Shown piece by piece: positions 35,841 to 46,262 of a DNA stretch of 64,000 nucleotides. Origin of the DNA: Methylotetracoccus oryzae (GTDB lineage: Bacteria; Pseudomonadota; Gammaproteobacteria; Methylococcales; Methylococcaceae). Made by a program: the position numbers and the translations under genes. Below the pieces are notes generated by a model. It made no database searches, was not told the DNA's origin, and saw only the letters and a list, made by a program, of their open reading frames with translations. How positions within the stretch are numbered: position 1 is the stretch's first letter; each line of letters opens with the position of its first letter. The DNA lies in contig NZ_SRSH01000018.1 in NCBI RefSeq assembly GCF_006175985.1, positions 1-64,000 of the forward strand, read 5' to 3'.

Positions 35841-38800
35841 TCAGTCCCGGTTACCCTCGGAGCCCCGCCCCGAGGCGCTGCCCCCCCGCTCCGCGCGAAT
35901 CCTCTCCAGAGCGAGAAACACGATCCCCAGTGCCAACACCGCGGTCGCTGCTGCGAGCAGCCAGGGCAGTTGAACGGCCGTGAACGGGTATTCGGGGGCA
36001 TGCTCGGCGACCGCCAGCAGCAATGCCGGCGCCACCATCTTCATGGCCGCCCGCGATGCGTCCCGGGCGAACAGACTGCGGACCGCATCAGCCAGCAGGC
36101 CGACGGCCAACAGCGCCATAAGGCCAGCGAGTACTACGCCCGTCCCGAACCAGCCGCTGCGCAACGGCTCCAGCAGCGCTCCCGCCACCGCGACGAACTG
36201 GTACAGCAGGACCAGCCCGATCACCGCAGCCAGCACCGCCGAAATGCCCCAGGGTGCCGATGGACGCGCCGCAACCGGCGGCGCCGGCAGCCGCGTGCCG
36301 GAGCGCCATCGCACGACCGCCTTCTCGGCCTCGACGATCAGAAACACGAGGGCCGCCGCGGCGAGAATGCGCAACCACGCGCCCCCGCTGAGCGCGCGCG
36401 AGGCGAATGCGGTCTGCATGAACGGCGCATACGTGAACACGAGTTGCACACCGACGAGAATACTCATCGCGATCACCGCGTAGCGGTTCCCAACCCAGGC
36501 CACGGCCGAGAGGCTGCTGGCGATGAAGTAGCGGCTGTTGATCAGGTACACCAATTCGCCCGCCACCAGGGCGTTAACGGCTGCGGTTCGCGCGACCTCC
36601 ACCGTCTCGCCACGGCTCAGTTCCCATTCATAGAGGCCCAGGGTCGCGGCGATCAGCAACAGCGACACGTAAAAGATGCGCCACAACATGTAACGGGTCA
36701 CCAGCGGTTCGCCCGGCGCGCGTGGCGGGCGCTCCATCAAATCGCCCTCCGGTGCCTCGAAGGCCAGGGTCAGGGCCAGGGTCACCGCCGTGACCAGATT
36801 GATCCACAGGATTTGGAGAGGCGTGACCGGAAGCTCGGCGCCCATCAGGATTGCGGCGATGATGACACCGCCCTCCCCGCCATTGGTCGGCATCGTGAAC
36901 AGGATGGTCTTGCGCAGGTTATCGTAGACCGTGCGGCCTTCCTCGACGGCCGTGGCGATGGTCGCGAAATTGTCGTCCGCGAGGACCATTTCGGCCGCTT
37001 CCTTGGCCGCCTCGGTGCCGCGATGGCCCATGGCCACGCCGATGTCGGCAGCCTTCAGCGCCGGCGCGTCGTTGACGCCATCGCCGGTCATCGAGACCAC
37101 GTGCCCATCCGCCTGCAATGCCCGCACCAGGCGCAGTTTGTGTTCCGGATTGGCACGCGCAAAGACATCGACGGCTGCAGCCCGCTGCTTCAGTTCGGTA
37201 TCGGACAGCGTCTCGATGTCGGCGCCGGTCAGCGCGCTCATGCCATCACCGATCCCCAGTTGACTGCCGATCGCGCAGGCGGTCGCCGCGTGGTCGCCGG
37301 TGATCATCTTGACCCTGATGCCGGCGCGCCGACACTGGGCGACCGCCTCGACGGCCTCCGGGCGCGGCGGGTCGATCATGCCCACCACGCCGAGCAGGCT
37401 GAAATCGCCCTCGGTGTGGGTAAAGTTCAGCACGCCGGACACCGCCGGCAGCGGCTTGACGGCCAGGGCCAGCAGACGCTGCCCGCGGGCCGCGATATCC
37501 TCGATCTGCCGATGCCACAGTGCCGGCTCGATCGGCTGATCCTGGCCCTCGAACCGCTGCCGGTTGCAGCGCTCCAGCACCACTTCCGGCGCACCCTTCA
37601 GGAAGATCAGGCCATGGCCGGAGTGGTCGCGGTGCAGCGTGGCCATGAAGCGGTGCTCGGACTCGAACGGAATGGCGTCGTCACGCGGCAGGGCCTGGTG
37701 TTCGAAGTCGGCAGCCAATCCGGCCTTGAGCGCCAGCACCACGAGCCCCCCTTCCGTGGGGTCGCCTTCGAGACGCCATTCGCCGCCATCCTGATGCAAA
37801 GCCGCGTCGTTGCACAGCAGCGCGGCCCGCGCGAGTTCGATCAGGTCTGGATTGTCGGCGACCGCGACATCGACGCCGTCCCGGCTGAAACCACCGTGCG
37901 GGGAATACCCGGCTCCGCTGACGAGCCACTCCTCCGCGGCGGTCGCAACGGTCTGGACGGTCATCTCATTGCAGGTCAGCGTACCGGTCTTGTCCGAGCA
38001 GATCACCGTGACCGAACCGAGCGTCTCGACGGCCGGCAGCTTGCGTAGAATCGCCTGGCGTTGGGCCATGCGCCGGACGCCGACCGCCAGTGTGATGGTC
38101 ACGATGGCGGGCAGACCTTCGGGGATGGCCGCCACGGCCAGACTCACCGCGGCCATGAACAGTTCCTCGAGTCCGAGCCGGTGAGTGAGCCAGCCGAAAA
38201 CGAAGGTGGCGCCGGCCGCCCCGAGGATGATCGCCGTCAGCCAGCGTGCAAACTGCTCGATCTTACGCAGCAGAGGGGTCGCCAGGTCACCCACTTCGGC
38301 CAGCATCGAACTGATCCGGCCGATCTCGGTACCGGACCCGGTCGCCGCGACGATCCCCGCACCCTGCCCGTAGGTCACCAGCGTGCCGGAGTGCGCCATG
38401 CCGGCACGGTCGCCTACCGGCGCGCCCGCCTCGACCGGCCCCGGCGCCTTCTCCACCGGAACCGACTCGCCGGTCAGCACCGACTCGTCGATACGGAGCG
38501 AGCGGACCTCGATCAGCCGCAGGTCTGCTGGAACCTTGTCGCCGGATTGCAGCAACACCCGGTCACCCGGCACCAGGGTCTCGGCGGGCACCGTTCGCCG
38601 TCGCCCGCCGCGCACCACGGTCGCAGTCGGGGACAGCAGATTTCGCACGGCTTCCAGCGCCGCCTCGGCCTTGCCTTCCTGGATGAATCCGATCAGCGCG
38701 TTGAGCACCACCACGGCCACGATGACCGCCGTATCGACATAGTCACCCAGCATAGCCGTCGTGATGCCGGCCGCGAGCAGTACATAAATCAGAAGGTTAT

Positions 38801-39023
38801 GGAACTGCAGCAGGAAGCGGACCAAAGCACCGCGCTTCCGCACCTGCGGCAGGCGATTGGGGCCGTAGCGACGCAGACGTTCCTCGGCCTCCGCTTCGCC
38901 CAGGCCTTGTTCGCCGTCTGCCTGCAGGCGCTGGATCGCCGCATCCACCGGGAGTGCATGCCAGGCAACCGGATCGACGGACTGCGTCAGCGACGCGTCC
39001 CCGGGTTTCAATGAAGTGTTCAT
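35841..39023 (-). CDS. P-type cation-transporting ATPase (P2A-like)
   Basis: This 1060-residue P-type ATPase has an N-terminal cation-ATPase domain (WHALPVDAAIQRL), an actuator with LTGESVPVEKA, the transmembrane M4 motif PEGLP, the phosphorylation site CSDKTGTLT and a hinge with TGDGVNDAP. The PEGLP motif and overall order fit Ca2+/Mn2+ or Na+/K+-type P2 pumps rather than heavy-metal pumps. The core should end near residue 900; about 150 more residues carry an estimated four extra hydrophobic segments (WGISAVLAAVIGLVLLYQFV and onwards), which is unusual. The ion specificity cannot be read with confidence. Confidence 0.9.
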   Translation of the reverse strand: MNTSLKPGDASLTQSVDPVAWHALPVDAAIQRLQADGEQGLGEAEAEERLRRYGPNRLPQVRKRGALVRFLLQFHNLLIYVLLAAGITTAMLGDYVDTAVIVAVVVLNALIGFIQEGKAEAALEAVRNLLSPTATVVRGGRRRTVPAETLVPGDRVLLQSGDKVPADLRLIEVRSLRIDESVLTGESVPVEKAPGPVEAGAPVGDRAGMAHSGTLVTYGQGAGIVAATGSGTEIGRISSMLAEVGDLATPLLRKIEQFARWLTAIILGAAGATFVFGWLTHRLGLEELFMAAVSLAVAAIPEGLPAIVTITLAVGVRRMAQRQAILRKLPAVETLGSVTVICSDKTGTLTCNEMTVQTVATAAEEWLVSGAGYSPHGGFSRDGVDVAVADNPDLIELARAALLCNDAALHQDGGEWRLEGDPTEGGLVVLALKAGLAADFEHQALPRDDAIPFESEHRFMATLHRDHSGHGLIFLKGAPEVVLERCNRQRFEGQDQPIEPALWHRQIEDIAARGQRLLALAVKPLPAVSGVLNFTHTEGDFSLLGVVGMIDPPRPEAVEAVAQCRRAGIRVKMITGDHAATACAIGSQLGIGDGMSALTGADIETLSDTELKQRAAAVDVFARANPEHKLRLVRALQADGHVVSMTGDGVNDAPALKAADIGVAMGHRGTEAAKEAAEMVLADDNFATIATAVEEGRTVYDNLRKTILFTMPTNGGEGGVIIAAILMGAELPVTPLQILWINLVTAVTLALTLAFEAPEGDLMERPPRAPGEPLVTRYMLWRIFYVSLLLIAATLGLYEWELSRGETVEVARTAAVNALVAGELVYLINSRYFIASSLSAVAWVGNRYAVIAMSILVGVQLVFTYAPFMQTAFASRALSGGAWLRILAAAALVFLIVEAEKAVVRWRSGTRLPAPPVAARPSAPWGISAVLAAVIGLVLLYQFVAVAGALLEPLRSGWFGTGVVLAGLMALLAVGLLADAVRSLFARDASRAAMKMVAPALLLAVAEHAPEYPFTAVQLPWLLAAATAVLALGIVFLALERIRAERGGSASGRGSEGNRD

Positions 39024-39174
39024 GATCGCCTCTACTTCAAATCAGCCGCGTTGACTGTCGGGGTCGCAGCGGGCCGTGCCCTGGAGCGGACGATGCGTCA
39101 AGCTGCCATGGCGCGGCACGGCCGTGCCCGGAAACCGAACCGACAGACTTCATCCCGACGTACGCGCTCGAAAC

Positions 39175-40095
39175 CTACCGCGGTGCGACCGGCTCCGAAT
39201 TCACTCGATCGAGATCCGTCACAAGCAGATCGCAGTTCGCAAGTGACGCCACACGTTTGGTCGTACTGCCCAACAGCCAGTCGGCCAATAGACCGGAACC
39301 GCCTCGGCCGATCACGATCAGGTCGCAATCCTGTTCCTGCTCCTGCTCGAGGATTCGCGTCGTCGGCCGGCCGTAGACGATCGCCGATGGCGAAACCGCA
39401 CCGGACAGTGCCGCGTACCGCGTCAATGCCTCCATTTTCAGCGTCGCCTCGGCTCGGGTGGCCGCTTGCAGCTCGATCATCTCGACATCGGTCAGCCCCG
39501 CATAGTGCAGCTTCCGTTCGAAAGGCAGCTCGAACGCATGCATCAGGGACAGTTCCGCGTCAATCGAAACTGCGCGGGCCAGATCGACAGCGGTTTCGGG
39601 ATGACCTGAAAAATCGACGGGCACCAGAATCCTGCGGTACGGCTCATGCGGCGTCTGCTTGACGATCAGCACCGGGCGACGCGTCATGCGCAAGGTACGC
39701 TCGGTCGTCGTACCCATCATAAGCTCCGGCACGAAGCCTGCGCCGCGAGCCCCCATCACCAGCAGGTCGGCGCCGATGTCTTCGGCAGAGGCGACGATTT
39801 CCGGCAGCACCGAGCCGGTGACGAGCCGCGCCTCGACGTCGATCGCATGGGATCGTCCGAGACCATCGGCCAGCCCGGACAACACGCGTGCCGCCTCATC
39901 CAGCAGGCGCCGCTCACGCAGTTCGCCCGAGTCCCCGAGGACATGGCGCAGTCCTTCGATCAATCGCATGTCCACGACATGCAGCAGCACGACCCGGGCG
40001 CCACAGCCAGCGGCCAGCAAGCCGGCCCGGTGGACGGCATGCCGCGCCGGAGCGGACAGATCGGTTGCGACCAGCAACGTGCGAAACGGCTTCAT
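39175..40095 (-). CDS. Tandem universal stress protein (UspA)
   Basis: This 306-residue protein has two UspA domains. The first (about 4-147) has LLVATDLSAPA and GARGAGFVPELMMGTTTERTL. The second (about 154-295) has RILVPVDFSGHPE and IGRGGSGLLADWLLGSTTKRV. The G-x2-G-x9-G(S/T) nucleotide-binding pattern is visible in both, so ATP binding is likely. It lies between a P-type ATPase and a KefB-like antiporter on the same strand, fitting a stress or ion-homeostasis group. Confidence 0.9.
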   Translation of the reverse strand: MKPFRTLLVATDLSAPARHAVHRAGLLAAGCGARVVLLHVVDMRLIEGLRHVLGDSGELRERRLLDEAARVLSGLADGLGRSHAIDVEARLVTGSVLPEIVASAEDIGADLLVMGARGAGFVPELMMGTTTERTLRMTRRPVLIVKQTPHEPYRRILVPVDFSGHPETAVDLARAVSIDAELSLMHAFELPFERKLHYAGLTDVEMIELQAATRAEATLKMEALTRYAALSGAVSPSAIVYGRPTTRILEQEQEQDCDLIVIGRGGSGLLADWLLGSTTKRVASLANCDLLVTDLDRVNSEPVAPR

Positions 40096-40246
40096 CTACT
40101 CACCCTGCCAGTGGAGCGACGGCTTACGACGCTGCGTACCCTCTGTTACCAGTTCATCCGGTGGGCCGGTTCGGCATCCTGCCGATGGGCCGGCAAGTCC
40201 ATGCTCCGGCCTGTGTCGGCAGGTCGCGCGCGTCTTGCAACGCCCC

Positions 40247-42229
40247 TTAGCCCACCAACCGGGCTTCGGCATTTTGCAGGTCACCGGGCGGGCCGAACAG
40301 GACGATGACGTCACCTGCTTCAAGCCGGGTGTCCGGCGGCGGGGCCAGCACACGAGCCCCCTGCCGGACCAACGCCGCCGACACCACGCCATCCAGCCCA
40401 AGGTCGGACAGCGTACGTCCCACGGCACCGCCATCCGGCGGCACCAACACGGGTCGCAAACGGTCGCTGCCGGCCGCGTCCGGCTCGTCGGCAAAAACGC
40501 TGTCACCACGAAAAAACTCGCGCAGCAACAGGTAACGTTCCTGCCGCTGTTCCCGGACGCGCCGCATCACCCGGGCTAGTGGCACATCCAGCAGGAGCAA
40601 CGCCTGGGATGCGATCATCAGCCCCGCCTCCAGCGTCTCCGGAACGACCTCGGTCGCACCGGCTTGCCTCAAGTCTTCGACATGAGCCTCATCGCGCGTG
40701 CGCACCATGACCGGCAGTTCCGGGCGCAGGGTCCGGACATTCGCCAATACCTTGCGAGCCGCGGCAAGGTCGTCGTAACTCACAACCACCAGACGCGCCG
40801 TACGGACGCCGACTGCCTCCAGCATGTCGCGCAGAGCGGAATCGCCGTAGTAGACGGGTTCGCCGGCGATACGCGCCTCCCGGACCCGGGAGGGATCCAG
40901 ATCCAGCGCGACATAAGCGATCCGCTCCTTTTCCAGCAGATGCCCGACGCTCTGGCCAATGCGGCCATAACCACAGATGATGGCATGGTCGCGCAGCGTT
41001 TCACCCACCTCATCAAACGACACCGCACTGTTGAGTTCGGGTGGGACTGAGCGACCCTCTCCCACCAGAGCGCCGGCGATGGCCCTGTTGAAGCGAATCA
41101 GCAAGGGCGCGACGATCATCGAGAACAACACGGCGGTCAACACGATCTGCGCGGGCTCCTCCTCGATGATGCCCGCACCCAGTGCCAGTGCGAGCAGCGC
41201 GAAGCCGAACTCCCCGCCGACCGCGACCAGCAACCCGACGCGCCATGCCGTCAGCGCGTCGATTCCGGCCCAGCGTCCCAGCCCGGCAACCAGCAGGGTC
41301 TTGACGCCGAGCAATGCAAGGGCGCCGACCACGGCCCAGTGCCAGATCGCGGGGATCGCCGAAGGATCGACGAGCATACCGATGCCCACGAAGAACAGCC
41401 CCAGCAAGACATCCCGGAACGGCCTGATCGTGGCTTCCATCTGATGACGGAACTCGGTCTCGCTGAGCATCATTCCGGCGAGAAACGCGCCAAAGGGCAT
41501 CGACAAGCCGAGCAGATGGGTCAGTGACGCGGCCCCCAGACAGGTCAATAGCACCGTCAGAGTGAACAGCTCCGCCGAGCGGCGCTCGGCGACCGCATGA
41601 AACAGCGGACGCAGCAGCCACCGTCCCGCGGCGAACATCAGCGCGAACGCCAACACGGCCTTGCCCAGCGCTCCGGTCAGAGAGTCCATCAGCCCCAGTT
41701 CGAGGGCTTGGCCCAACACCGGAATGGCCACGACCAGCGGGACGGTCGTGACATCCTGAAACACCGAGAGCGCGACACCGAGGCGCCCATGGCGGCTATG
41801 CTCTTCACCCTGCTCGGACAGCTGTTGGCTGATCACGGTGGTGGAGGATTGCGCGAAAACGGCACCGACCACGAAGGCAGCGGCGGGCGAAAGTCCAGCC
41901 AACCACGCCGAGATCCCGATGACAACCGTAGTCAGCGCCACTTGCGCCGTACCGAGCCCGAGCACCAGATGCCGCAGCGCGTGCAGTTGTGAGAGCGAGA
42001 AGCTCAGGCCGATGGTGAACAGCAGAAATACGATGCCGAATTCCGCCGCGCTCTTGATGTGCTGCTGCTCGATCACCGGCCCGGCCGTGTGTGGACCGAG
42101 CAGCACTCCCACCATCAGGTAGGCAAGGCTCGACGGAATGTGCAGGCGCTGAAACAGGAACACCACGCCGACCGTGCACCCAAGCAACAGCAGCATGTCG
42201 AGAAACCAGGAATCGAACATCAGTGTCAT
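40247..42229 (-). CDS. KefB/C-like cation:proton antiporter with TrkA domains
   Basis: This protein of about 660 residues has a CPA2 antiporter membrane domain (1-380) with SSLAYLMVGVLLGPHTAGP, LLFTIGLSFSLSQL, GVALSVFQDVTTVPLVV and GEFGFALLALAL. A cytoplasmic TrkA-N (RCK) domain with the Rossmann motif ICGYGRIGQSVGHLL (about 415-430) and YYGDSALRDMLEAVGV follows. A TrkA-C domain is at the end (GRTLSDLGLDGVV, LEAGDVIVLFGPP). Such proteins exchange K+ or Na+ for H+ under nucleotide control. Starts at 42229 or 42220 are both possible; neither has a strong ribosome site. Confidence 0.9.
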   Translation of the reverse strand: MTLMFDSWFLDMLLLLGCTVGVVFLFQRLHIPSSLAYLMVGVLLGPHTAGPVIEQQHIKSAAEFGIVFLLFTIGLSFSLSQLHALRHLVLGLGTAQVALTTVVIGISAWLAGLSPAAAFVVGAVFAQSSTTVISQQLSEQGEEHSRHGRLGVALSVFQDVTTVPLVVAIPVLGQALELGLMDSLTGALGKAVLAFALMFAAGRWLLRPLFHAVAERRSAELFTLTVLLTCLGAASLTHLLGLSMPFGAFLAGMMLSETEFRHQMEATIRPFRDVLLGLFFVGIGMLVDPSAIPAIWHWAVVGALALLGVKTLLVAGLGRWAGIDALTAWRVGLLVAVGGEFGFALLALALGAGIIEEEPAQIVLTAVLFSMIVAPLLIRFNRAIAGALVGEGRSVPPELNSAVSFDEVGETLRDHAIICGYGRIGQSVGHLLEKERIAYVALDLDPSRVREARIAGEPVYYGDSALRDMLEAVGVRTARLVVVSYDDLAAARKVLANVRTLRPELPVMVRTRDEAHVEDLRQAGATEVVPETLEAGLMIASQALLLLDVPLARVMRRVREQRQERYLLLREFFRGDSVFADEPDAAGSDRLRPVLVPPDGGAVGRTLSDLGLDGVVSAALVRQGARVLAPPPDTRLEAGDVIVLFGPPGDLQNAEARLVG

Positions 42230-42370
42230 GGCTTTACAATCCGCGGTATCCCGGGACAACTCTTGACGCGGCCCCCTCCTCTAATAGAGTGGTGGTTCCA
42301 TCGCGTCGTTCAAGCCAGCCCCTGACCGGCAGAGACCATTGCACTGTTTACCAGACCGCTACTGGCTGGT

Positions 42371-43912
42371 TCAGGCACCGCCAGCAAGGTTCCTGACTTC
42401 CACGCTGATACCGTTGTCGCGGGAAGCCGCAACGAAATCGTTGATGGCCTCCAGGATGTCCTGATCGACGAAGCGGGCACGGCTGCCGTCGATGATCAGA
42501 TTGCCTCCCTCGTCGATGCTGTCGAAATGTCTGCGCAACAAGGCTTTGTTGAGAAAGGAGACGTCCTTCTGCAGCCGCAGCAGATAGTTCTTCCCATCCC
42601 GGGTCAGTGTGATGGCGGCGTGGAAATTCGCCCGGATCACGAAAAACAAGCCGACGACCATGCCGATCGCGATGCCCTTCAACAAATCGCTGATCAGGAT
42701 CGCCGCAATCGTGATCACGAACGGCAGCAGCTGATTCAAACCCTTCCGGTACATCTCGACGAACAGCGCGGGCTTCGCCAGCTTGTAGCCCGTCAGCAGC
42801 AGTACGGCCGCAAGCGTAGCGAGCGGGATCAGGTTCAGCCCCCAGGTCAGGAAACTGACGCTGAGCAGCAGCAGAACCCCGTGGACGAAGGCCGCGACCT
42901 TGGTGCGTCCCCCGGCGTTCACGTTTGCCGCACTGCGGACGATCACCGCGGTCATCGGCAGTCCGCCCATCAGTCCGCACAGGAAGTTGCCAAAACCCTG
43001 GGCGCACAACTCGCGATTGGTAGGGGCCACCCGTTTCAGCGGATCGAGCTTGTCGACTGCCTCGAGACTCAGGAGGGTTTCCAGACTCGCGACGATAGCC
43101 AGCGTCACCGCGATCACATAGACATCCGGATTCCAGATGGCCGAAAAGTCCGGCGGGGTGAAATGATTGATGAAGTCCGCCAGCCCCGCGACTTCCGACA
43201 ACTGCACCAGGTGCTCGTGTACGATCTGCAGGCCGGGAAAGTACCTGGCCGTGATCAGGTTATAGGCGATCCCCCAAACCACCGCGACCAGAGGACCTGG
43301 CACCAACGACAGCAGGCGGTTGCGCTTGAATGGGGCCGTTTCCCACGCCAGCATGATCGCTATAGCCACCACACTGACGATCACGGCGCCGACGGAGATC
43401 TGGCCGAATGAGCGGAAAAGATCCAGCACCGTGCCCTCGGCATCGAGGGGCATGTACGTCTCGTCGCCCTCGAGTTCGGCGTCATAGCCTATGGCATGCG
43501 GCAACTGCTTCATGATCAGGATGATTCCGATCGCTGACAGCATGCCTTTGATGACCGACGTGGGAAAGTACGCGCCGATCAGACCGGCGCGCAACACGCC
43601 GAGCGCGAACTGGATCAGCCCCGCCAGCGTGACGGCCAGCAGGAACTTGTCGAAGCTGCCGAGCGTCTCGATGGCGGTCAACACGATGACCGTCAAACCG
43701 GCGGCAGGACCGCTGACGCTCAGCTGCGAGCCGCTGGCCCACGAAACGATAACCCCGCCGACGATGCCGGTGATGAGCCCGGAGAACAGCGGAGCGCCCG
43801 ACGCGAGCGCAATGCCCAGACACAGCGGCAAGGCCACCAGGAAAACGACGATTCCCGCAGGGATGTCATTCTTCAGATGTCCGACGTAATAGTCGACGTG
43901 TTTTCGGATCAT
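42371..43912 (-). CDS. SulP-family anion transporter
   Basis: This 513-residue membrane protein has the SulP core: GIVVFLVALPLCLGIALASG near residue 20, SVSGPAAGLTVIVLTAI near 65, and GGLPMTAVIVRSAANVNAGG near 310. A reduced STAS-like C-terminal part (about 440-510, IDGSRARFVDQDILEAINDF) follows. This subgroup transports sulfate, bicarbonate or other anions; the substrate is not readable here. The ATG at 43912 matches the usual start close to the first helix. Confidence 0.88.
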   Translation of the reverse strand: MIRKHVDYYVGHLKNDIPAGIVVFLVALPLCLGIALASGAPLFSGLITGIVGGVIVSWASGSQLSVSGPAAGLTVIVLTAIETLGSFDKFLLAVTLAGLIQFALGVLRAGLIGAYFPTSVIKGMLSAIGIILIMKQLPHAIGYDAELEGDETYMPLDAEGTVLDLFRSFGQISVGAVIVSVVAIAIMLAWETAPFKRNRLLSLVPGPLVAVVWGIAYNLITARYFPGLQIVHEHLVQLSEVAGLADFINHFTPPDFSAIWNPDVYVIAVTLAIVASLETLLSLEAVDKLDPLKRVAPTNRELCAQGFGNFLCGLMGGLPMTAVIVRSAANVNAGGRTKVAAFVHGVLLLLSVSFLTWGLNLIPLATLAAVLLLTGYKLAKPALFVEMYRKGLNQLLPFVITIAAILISDLLKGIAIGMVVGLFFVIRANFHAAITLTRDGKNYLLRLQKDVSFLNKALLRRHFDSIDEGGNLIIDGSRARFVDQDILEAINDFVAASRDNGISVEVRNLAGGA

Positions 43913-44624
43913 GGGATGCCAGTTCGAAGTTGGGATGATCTTTGGGGTACGGGGAATTGATTTGGCCGGCCTTGACAGCCATCGCACTCGCTCGCGGTAA
44001 CTCGGCGGTGGCGCCAATCAGGTGTACGCTGCGCCTGCGCTTCTCCTTCTGGGTGACGGCTGACACCTTTCGGGCTCCATTTGCTCAAGCGCCCTTCGCG
44101 ACGCCCAGCAGAGACGAGCCTGACACGAGAGCGGTGCACCCCCAACCGTGTACGCAGTCTGCGGCCACGTTGACCACCAGGCGCCCGTACGCGATCAGCT
44201 ACCTGTTTGGCTAGTCCTGCCCGCGCCGAACCGGAGAAAAACCGATCACCCGCCGGAGATGAGCGGCCCGGAACGCCAGGCCGTCGCGGAGGCTGGCAGG
44301 GGTTGGTCACGCAGCACAGGCCACGACAAGTTTCGACTCTTACCCGAGTTTACGCGCACTATTGTCGACTTGACCAGCGGACACCCGATCCATTCAATGC
44401 CGCGTATCCGGACTGACTGGAGTCGCCGGAGGCCATGGCGCGAGCGAGGATCTAACGATGACAGAGCCCGGTATTGCGGCGCGCTTGGCCAGTATCGCGC
44501 GCCGAGATGACAAGACAAACAGGCAGGCGATCTCTCGACTTCGACCTTCTTCGGCGCGATCGGGCAAGCGTGCCGATTCGATACCCTGCCGGATCGCCCC
44601 CACCGAAATGGCACCCGGTGCGCC
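43913..44624. other. About 700 bases without recognisable gene
   Basis: Nothing was recognised between the SulP start and the OpgC-like stop. Small frames on both strands are Arg/Pro/Ser-rich and look like shadows of GC-rich non-coding sequence. Confidence 0.4.
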
Positions 44625-46004
44625 CTACGGGGGCTCGCCTACGCCTGGCGCTATGGACCCCTCAAACGATACCCGGGCCGCTGTCCATTCATCGCCGGCA
44701 AGGATCACATCCGAGGGCGCGGGTGGGGCAGACCGCCGATCACCGAGCAGAATGGGGCTGGCGCTGACAGCCAACACCACCGCCACGGCAGCCCCGCGCT
44801 CCACCCAACGCCACCACGAGATATCATCGGCTGGCCAGAGCCCACCCTCTCCGGTTGCCGAAGAGCCGGCCGCATTCCCCATCGGATCGAGTCGCTTCCA
44901 GGGGCTCGACTTCAACCAGGCCAGCAGTGCACCACACAGAATCAGGGTGGCGATACCGCCAAGATTGATCGCGACGATGCTCAACGGGTGATGCCCGACC
45001 AGATCGAAAACCATCCCGCCGACATAAGACAGCACCATGGAAATCGTGAAGATGGGGAGGGATTGCTGTCCCATCTGCACGATCAGCCGTCCAGCCGGGC
45101 GGGTCAGCCAGACCTGCGGGCCACGGAAGACGACACTCGCCAGATAGGCCAGCGCCAGAAAATGGACTAACCGCAACGGCCCGAAACGCGTCTTTTCCAA
45201 CCAGGGCAAGAGAGTAGCGTGCAAATCCTGGAGCCACACGGTCGGGCGCAGCGCCGGTTCGGGGCTGAGTGGCAGGGACAGCGCAATGATCGCAAGACTC
45301 AACAACACCGGCGTCCACATCGGCGGCGGTGGACGCAACCAACCTGCCCCGAAACCGAAGCCGATGAAGAAGATCAGTTGCCAGCCGAACGGGTTGAAAA
45401 ACCAGGGGCGGTCGCCAACCGGGTCTGCCAGGAACTCGAGATCCCACACCCACATTGCCAGATAGACCCCAACCGGCAAGGTCATCGCAAGTCCGCGGCT
45501 TATCTGGGCCACCGCGAGGACACCCGGTATCCACAACATGATGACCAGATACATCGGCAGAATGTCGAAGTAATGCGGCACGTAGCGCAAAGCCAGCAGG
45601 GATCGGAGTGCCTCCTCCGTTTCGTCGAAAAAGTAGCGGATATTGAGCTGTGTGATGTAGTCCCGCGTATCCAGCAGGCTGTTGCCGAGCACGCAGGTCA
45701 CTGCCATGAGCCCGAACAGCGCCAGATGGGCGGTATAGATCTGGCCGCAGCGGTGAAACACGCGCAGACTGCCGAGGGCGATTCCGGCGGAACGGAAGGT
45801 CTTGCCATAGGCAAGCGCAGCGGCGAAGCCGGAGGCGAAGACGAAAATCTCGGCCGCATCGCTCAGGCCGAATCGCGACGGCGTGAACAGCAACGCCTCG
45901 TTCGCTGGTACGTGATTGATGAATATGATCAGCAACGCAACGCCGCGAAAGAAATCGAGCGTCAGATTTCGGGACATTGCTGCTGGGTTGGTCAGGACGG
46001 ACAT
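44625..46004 (-). CDS. OpgC-family membrane protein
   Basis: This 459-residue protein has about ten hydrophobic segments. The start LTLDFFRGVALLIIFINHVP and the segment LSDAAEIFVFASGFAAALAYG are typical of the OpgC family, relatives of acyltransferase 3 that succinylate periplasmic glucans. Further matches are YFDILPMYLVIML and FNPFGWQLIFFIGFGFG. The ATG at 46004 was chosen; one at 45977 also fits. About 40 residues after the last helix are Ser/Pro/Ala-rich. No opgGH synthesis genes are nearby, so the acyl acceptor is unknown. Confidence 0.85.
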   Translation of the reverse strand: MSVLTNPAAMSRNLTLDFFRGVALLIIFINHVPANEALLFTPSRFGLSDAAEIFVFASGFAAALAYGKTFRSAGIALGSLRVFHRCGQIYTAHLALFGLMAVTCVLGNSLLDTRDYITQLNIRYFFDETEEALRSLLALRYVPHYFDILPMYLVIMLWIPGVLAVAQISRGLAMTLPVGVYLAMWVWDLEFLADPVGDRPWFFNPFGWQLIFFIGFGFGAGWLRPPPPMWTPVLLSLAIIALSLPLSPEPALRPTVWLQDLHATLLPWLEKTRFGPLRLVHFLALAYLASVVFRGPQVWLTRPAGRLIVQMGQQSLPIFTISMVLSYVGGMVFDLVGHHPLSIVAINLGGIATLILCGALLAWLKSSPWKRLDPMGNAAGSSATGEGGLWPADDISWWRWVERGAAVAVVLAVSASPILLGDRRSAPPAPSDVILAGDEWTAARVSFEGSIAPGVGEPP

Positions 46005-46262
46005 GGTGCCTGTGGGTGAAATCGGAGCGGGAAAGGTCTGGTTGCGCTGTTTCGGGCAGTCCGCGCCAGCCTTGGGGGCCCTCGCCCGACAGAGCGGCAC
46101 ACAGTTTACGCCCCGAACCTTTCACGAACCTTTCAGCCGGCCCTTCACGCGGGCGGTGCGCAGCGTATGGGTTCACGCCGGTGCGGCGTCACGCCCCCGA
46201 TACCCGAGCGGCTTCGGCGGCGGGCTCCACACATAGCGCCCGAGCGCGGGGAGCCCCGGCAT

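Noticed and set aside
35568-38048. Long plus-strand frame of 826 codons opposite the P-type ATPase
   Set aside because: It is antisense to a protein with unambiguous P-type motifs and is His/Arg/Gln-rich, as expected of a GC-rich shadow frame.
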